Shown here one piece after another: positions 60,722 to 64,000 of a stretch of DNA of 64,000 nt (position 1 is its first letter; the number at the start of each line of letters is the position of its first letter). The DNA lies in assembly GCA_005405945.1 (NCBI GenBank), contig BJHW01000001.1, positions 7,006,001 through 7,070,000 on the forward strand. The letters are read 5' to 3'. The DNA is from Streptomyces violaceusniger (GTDB lineage: Bacteria > Actinomycetota > Actinomycetes > Streptomycetales > Streptomycetaceae). The notes beneath the pieces are model-generated. The model was not told where the DNA came from. It saw nothing but the letters and a program-made list of their open reading frames with translations, and ran no database searches. The position numbers were made by a program, and so were the translations under genes.

Positions 60722-60840
60722 CACCCTCGAGCCGGTTGCCAGTAGCTGACGGGTCGGAGCTGCCGCCGAGGCGATCCGGACCCGCCACACGTCATGCGCC
60801 CCGCGTCGGCCCCTCGCCCTCGCTGTGAGCGCGGAGGCCC

Positions 60841-60890
60841 TCAGCTCCCAGCGGGAGCGATCCCTGTCGGGCAGGGCCCGCCGTGGCTCG
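60841..60890 (-). pseudogene. msrA 3'-end fragment C
   Basis: Matches msrA 62031-62080 at about 39 of 50 positions and still encodes CPTGIAPAGS followed by a stop, against CPTGIAPAGD in msrA. Differences are partly synonymous. Confidence 0.6.
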
Positions 60891-61025
60891 GTTGCCTGCG
60901 AGGAGCTCAGCGCTTGATGAAGCGTGGCTCCGGCCAATTGGTCATCGGTTCGCTGGAGGCCGAGTAGCCGCACGATCTTGGGCCGTTGCGCGAACAGGCC
61001 CACGCAGCCGCCCCTACCGGGCGGA

Positions 61026-61080
61026 CTAGCCGTCGGCCGGGGCCACGCCGATCGGGCAGGAGACGCCCGTGCCGCCGAGC
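61026..61080 (-). pseudogene. msrA 3'-end fragment B
   Basis: Encodes GGTGVSCPIGVAPADG and a stop. This is the usual C-terminus of Streptomyces MsrA, without the nine extra residues present in the intact msrA of this window. Confidence 0.65.
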
Positions 61081-61108
61081 CTGTGTTGCCATGTGTCCCG
61101 GCGCCCGT

Positions 61109-61380
61109 CTAGAGGTCTTGGAACGGTGGCATGATGCGGACGATCACGATCAGTTGGTCTCGTGGTGCCACCAGGAAGAAGAAATAGCCGCCTGCCGCGT
61201 CCATGCGGCGTATCCCCCGGCCCGCGGGCCGTTGCCGTAGTCGCTGACATCGACGCCCATGTCGGCCAGGTCGACCAGTTGCCCGGCGAGACGCTCCACT
61301 TCGGTCACCACGTGAGCGGGGATGCCGCCTGCCACGTGAGCGTGATCGGGGTCGTACTCCCAGCGCCAGCCGACGCTCAT
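61109..61380 (-). CDS. Small hypothetical protein, second gene of a two-gene module (frameshifted)
   Basis: About 90 residues. SVGWRWEYDPDHAHVAGGIPAHVVTEVERLAGQLVDLADMGVD leads, after one missing base near 61212, to a strand-rich end GGYFFFLVAPRDQLIVIVRIMPP. The ATG at 61380 overlaps the stop of the DUF6247 gene (ATGA). Size, coupling and the beta-rich end with basic residues resemble toxins of toxin-antitoxin pairs such as RelE, but no catalytic residues are recognised, so function is open. Confidence 0.6.
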
Positions 61381-61730
61381 CGAGATGGGAGTCCGAGCGC
61401 GGCATGTGCGTCGTCCAGGAGCTTGCCGATTGCGGACGCGGCACGTCGGGCCTGCGTCGCGTCGCCTGTCTCGGCAGCGTCTTCCCAGTGACGGAACTCT
61501 TTCGCGATATTCGGCTGCCGCTGAATGTGGACGTAGACGGCCCACTGGGCGATGAACCGCTGGAGAGGGGCCAGGTCGGAAGCCTGCCGGGACTGGTCGG
61601 CGGCCTGATCCAGCTCCCGCGTGAAGGCGGGAAGGGCGGCGGGGGCGATCTGCGCGACGGCCTGGCGAAGGGCCGTGACAGTGGCAGGCGGCTGAGGGAT
61701 GAGTGGCTGCCCAGTGGCGGAGGTGGTCAT
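61377..61730 (-). CDS. DUF6247 family protein
   Basis: 117 residues. A Pro-rich start is followed by TALRQAVAQIAPAALPAFTRELDQAADQS, LAPLQRFIAQWAVYVHIQRQPN and EFRHWEDAAETGD, a helical pattern known as DUF6247 in Streptomyces. A GGGAG ribosome site precedes the ATG at 61730. Coupled to the small downstream gene, it may be the antitoxin-like partner; no DNA-binding motif is evident. Confidence 0.72.
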   Translation of the reverse strand: MTTSATGQPLIPQPPATVTALRQAVAQIAPAALPAFTRELDQAADQSRQASDLAPLQRFIAQWAVYVHIQRQPNIAKEFRHWEDAAETGDATQARRAASAIGKLLDDAHAALGLPSR

Positions 61731-62030
61731 TGCTGCTCCCATGGGCGAGATTCTGATCCCTGGGAGCAGCGTATCGAGTGCGAGCCCGATCGCATCGCCC
61801 GATCGAGTGAGGGCGCGCCTCTCGGCCTTTGGCGGCGACAGTTGTCCGAGTGCTCCGCGAAGTGGGGCTCCGGCCATGTGGTGAGCGGGGCGTCGGCCTC
61901 GGAGCAGGTCTCCAGGCGTGACAGGTGCCCGTCCTGCGTGAAGACCAGCGCCCCGGCACCTGCTGGTGCGGCGTACCGGGTGGGAGGAGCGCTTCGGCAT
62001 CGCTGTCGCGTCGCCGGGAGGAGCGTCCCC
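61731..62030. other. Spacer between DUF6247 and msrA with a gene remnant
   Basis: No intact gene. On the minus strand, about 61990-61850, the frame GALVFTQDGHLSRLETCSEADAPLTTWPEPHF resembles the remnant near 60907-61010 and looks like the C-terminal part of a small conserved protein. Confidence 0.5.
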
Positions 62031-62717
62031 TCAGTCACCAGCCGGAGCGATTCCCGTCGGGCAGGATCCGCCGTCGGACGGGTCACTCAGCTTGACGCCC
62101 GTGCCGCCGATGCCGCAGTAGCCGTTTTTGTTGCGGTCAAGATACTGCTGGTGGTACGGCTCGGCCGGGTAGAAGGGGCCCGCGGGGAGGATTTCGGTGG
62201 TGATCTCGCCGTAGCCGGAGCCGGTCAGGACGGACTGGTAGGCGGCGCGGGAGGACTCGGCCTCGGACTGCTGCTCGGGGGAGTGGGCGTAGATCGCCGA
62301 GCGGTACTGGGTGCCGACGTCGTTGCCCTGGCGGAAGCCCTGGGTGGGGTCGTGGGACTCCCAGAAGAGCTTCAGGAGGGCGGCGTAGGAGGTGATCGTC
62401 GGGTCGAAGACGACGCGGACGGCCTCGGTGTGGCCGGTGAGGCCGCTGCAGACCTCCTCGTAGGTGGGGTTCTCGGTGTGGCCGCCCTGGTAGCCGACGA
62501 GCGTGGTCCACACGCCCGGGGCCTGCCAGAACTTCCGCTCCGCGCCCCAGAAGCAGCCCAGGCCGAAGTCGGCGACGACCAGGCCCTCCGGGTACGGGCC
62601 GGTCAGGGGGTTGCCGAGGACCGTGTGGCGGTCGGGGACGGGGAAGCCCGGTTCGGGGCGGCCCTTCAGCGCCTCCTCGGCGGTGGGGAGGTGGTTCCTG
62701 TGGCGGCTGAACAGCAT
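62031..62717 (-). CDS. msrA: Peptide-methionine (S)-S-oxide reductase MsrA
   Basis: Repairs oxidised methionine. 228 residues: LPTAEEALKGRPEP, the active-site motif GLGCFWGAERKFW with the catalytic Cys, GVWTTLVGYQGGHTENPTYEEVCSGLTGHTEAVRVVFDP, and WESHDPTQGFRQGNDVGTQYRSAIYAHS. The end KNGYCGIGGTGVKLSDPSDGG is unusual: Streptomyces MsrA normally ends GTGVSCPIGVA. The normal end is found displaced at 61026-61080, so this 3' end seems rebuilt after an insertion. ATG at 62717 with GAGGAG upstream. Confidence 0.95.
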   Translation of the reverse strand: MLFSRHRNHLPTAEEALKGRPEPGFPVPDRHTVLGNPLTGPYPEGLVVADFGLGCFWGAERKFWQAPGVWTTLVGYQGGHTENPTYEEVCSGLTGHTEAVRVVFDPTITSYAALLKLFWESHDPTQGFRQGNDVGTQYRSAIYAHSPEQQSEAESSRAAYQSVLTGSGYGEITTEILPAGPFYPAEPYHQQYLDRNKNGYCGIGGTGVKLSDPSDGGSCPTGIAPAGD

Positions 62718-62864
62718 CTTCGGGCTCCTCGCGGGACGGGTGCGGCGGCTGCCACGTCCTTCGTCGTCGTACGTTCTTGGCGTTCTTCGTCGTATACGAG
62801 TGCGCGGCGCTTTCACTTCAACGGGTACGGGGCTACGGGAATTCCGGGCCGGTCACGGCCCACC

Positions 62865-63962
62865 TCACCGCGGCAGCGTCGCCGGTGTGCCGCCGCTGCC
62901 CTCCCAGCCCGCCACCGCCAGCGCCCGGTAGACCGTGTACTCGGCCGCCGGGTCCGCCCCGTACGACCACGGGACCGCGCCCACGTGGCCGTCCACGTGG
63001 CGCAGCTGCTCCAGGGCCTCCGCGTAGCGTTCCGCGCGGACCAGGAAGAAGACCAGCAGGTGGCGGACGTGCGGCAGCACCGGGTGGTCGGCGGGGGCCT
63101 GGCGGACGGCGTAGAGGGCGCCCTCGATCGCCTTGATGATCACCTCGCTGCGGTAGAGGGTGCGCACGAGGTTGGCCTCCGGCAGGTGCTCGAAGACGCC
63201 GAAGAGGGGGAGGGCCGGGAGCAGGCTCTTCTCGGGGGCGGAGGCGGCGGCCGCGTGGGTGAAGGCGTCGGCGCGGTCCTGGGAGCCGTGCCACTTCTCG
63301 CACCAGTAGTGGAGGGCGGCCAGGTGGGCGCCCATGTGGTGCGGGGCGAGCTTGGTGACCTTGGTCCACAGCTCCTCGAAGTCGGCCTGCCGGTAGGCCA
63401 GACCGCGGGCCACGCCGAGCTCGATGATGTGCGGCACCGGGTCCTCAGGGGCCAGCCGGGCCGCCTCGTGGCAGACGTCCCGGGCCTCCTCCAGGATCAT
63501 CCGGAAGTCCTGCGAGGACGGGTCGAGCAGCGCCTGGCGGACCAGGAACTCCGCGTGCACCGCCGCCGCGCCCGGGTCCTCGGGGGCCGCCACCCGCCAG
63601 GTGCGCAGCCACATCCCGCCCTGGCCGGGGGCCTGGGCGAGCTCGAAGGCCGCCGCCCCGGCCAGCGTCTGCACCCGCTGCCAGCGCAGCTCCGAGGTGG
63701 CGTCGGTGAGGGCGAGCAGCCGGGCGGCCGGCTGCCAGTCCTGCCGGGCCTGGACCTCCTCCAGCGCGTCGATGAGCTGCCGGTCCGGGCCGGGCAGCCG
63801 TACGTCCAGCCGCTCGCGCGGGACGAAGCCGTACTCCTGCGGGTCCGAGGCGCGCACCGCGCCCTGCACGGCCCCGCGGCCCCCGCGCATCCGCCGCAGG
63901 GCCGGTACGACGATCAGCCCGCCGATCATGACGATGGCGATGAGGAAGATCAGAAGCTCCAT
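62865..63962 (-). CDS. Conserved membrane-anchored helical (TPR-like) protein
   Basis: 365 residues. A single N-terminal membrane helix (LLIFLIAIVMIGGLIVVPALRRM) is followed by a linker with a conserved PQEYGFVPRERLDVRLPGPDRQLIDALEE, then a long helical-repeat region with WLRTWRVAAPEDPGAAAVHAEFLVRQA, EARDVCHEAARLAPEDPVPHIIELGVARG and WTKVTKLAPHHMGAHLAALHYWCEKWHGS. It is common in Streptomyces and without known function; the TPR-like helices suggest a scaffold. The start is ATG 63962. It is upstream of msrA on the same strand, 147 bases away. Confidence 0.82.
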   Translation of the reverse strand: MELLIFLIAIVMIGGLIVVPALRRMRGGRGAVQGAVRASDPQEYGFVPRERLDVRLPGPDRQLIDALEEVQARQDWQPAARLLALTDATSELRWQRVQTLAGAAAFELAQAPGQGGMWLRTWRVAAPEDPGAAAVHAEFLVRQALLDPSSQDFRMILEEARDVCHEAARLAPEDPVPHIIELGVARGLAYRQADFEELWTKVTKLAPHHMGAHLAALHYWCEKWHGSQDRADAFTHAAAASAPEKSLLPALPLFGVFEHLPEANLVRTLYRSEVIIKAIEGALYAVRQAPADHPVLPHVRHLLVFFLVRAERYAEALEQLRHVDGHVGAVPWSYGADPAAEYTVYRALAVAGWEGSGGTPATLPR

Positions 63963-64000
63963 GAGGTGTCCCCGTGTGAAGGCCCTTAACGGCTTGTGGT

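Larger units (their letters stand above)
60722..61108. other. Remnant region between the DUF2231 gene and the two-gene module
   Basis: No intact gene. It contains msrA-end fragments C and B (listed separately). Between them is the C-terminal remnant of a small protein, ending YSASSEPMTNWPEPRFIKR at 60907 on the minus strand. A related remnant (with TTWPEPHFAEH) lies at about 61850-61990. Confidence 0.6.

Noticed and set aside
1..64000. tRNA, rRNA, riboswitch or origin
   Set aside because: No cloverleaf, rRNA core, known riboswitch core or DnaA-box cluster was recognised on reading; a covariance-model search (Infernal, tRNAscan) would be decisive.

Overview
High-GC actinobacterial chromosome, almost certainly Streptomyces. 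The evidence is very strong G/C preference at third codon positions, a gas-vesicle cluster of the Streptomyces O-A-F-G-J-L-S-K type, a conservon (cvnABCD), an ECF42 sigma factor with its DGPF partner, Mfd, and many divergent regulator/target pairs. No rRNA, tRNA, CRISPR array, phage module or large biosynthetic cluster was seen. Most of the window is accessory physiology: transport, detoxification, small-molecule sensing and surface or secreted proteins.

Layout. 0-3 kb: end of an ABC ATPase and its MacB/FtsX-type permease, then a small secreted protein. 3.4-7 kb: aldo-keto reductase behind a MerR-type promoter, a VOC protein, and a VOC + AlkA-like glycosylase pair divergent from a MarR regulator. 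6.9-10.5 kb: gas-vesicle operon, read leftwards. 10.7-15.9 kb: mfd, flanked by two VapBC-type toxin-antitoxin pairs. 16-19 kb: PucR-like regulator and small genes. 19.5-28.5 kb: a tightly overlapping peptide ABC importer with a gamma-glutamyltransferase at its distal end, divergent from a FadR-type regulator and marked by a MITE-like inverted-repeat element. 28.5-36.5 kb: DGPF/ECF42 pair, lipoprotein, LysR, class A beta-lactamase-like hydrolase, Tat-exported metallo-hydrolase, RTX-repeat protein and an orphan periplasmic-type binding protein. 37-41.3 kb: conservon. 41.3-56 kb: a run of regulator/target pairs (XRE-cupin/methyltransferase, TetR/deazaflavin oxidoreductase, LysR, TetR/methyltransferase, PadR/SGNH hydrolase plus SnoaL, LysR/MFS, TetR/SDR). 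56-60 kb: duplicated VWA/NUDIX debris, then a cobalamin-binding protein translationally coupled to a PAS-GAF-SpoIIE phosphatase. 59.6-62.7 kb: gene remnants with repeated copies of the msrA 3' end, a small two-gene module, then msrA. 62.9-64 kb: conserved membrane-anchored protein.

Two general points. First, about 22 genes are broken by single-base shifts; 27 of the 28 shifts fit loss of exactly one base, usually in or near a G or C run. This looks like residual sequencing error rather than mass pseudogenisation, so such genes are annotated across the shift. The VWA/NUDIX and msrA-end copies look like real rearrangements. Second, at least seven intergenic regions carry clear palindromic operators that match the adjacent regulator. 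In three of them the palindrome lies directly on a start codon, which suggests leaderless, self-blocking transcripts.
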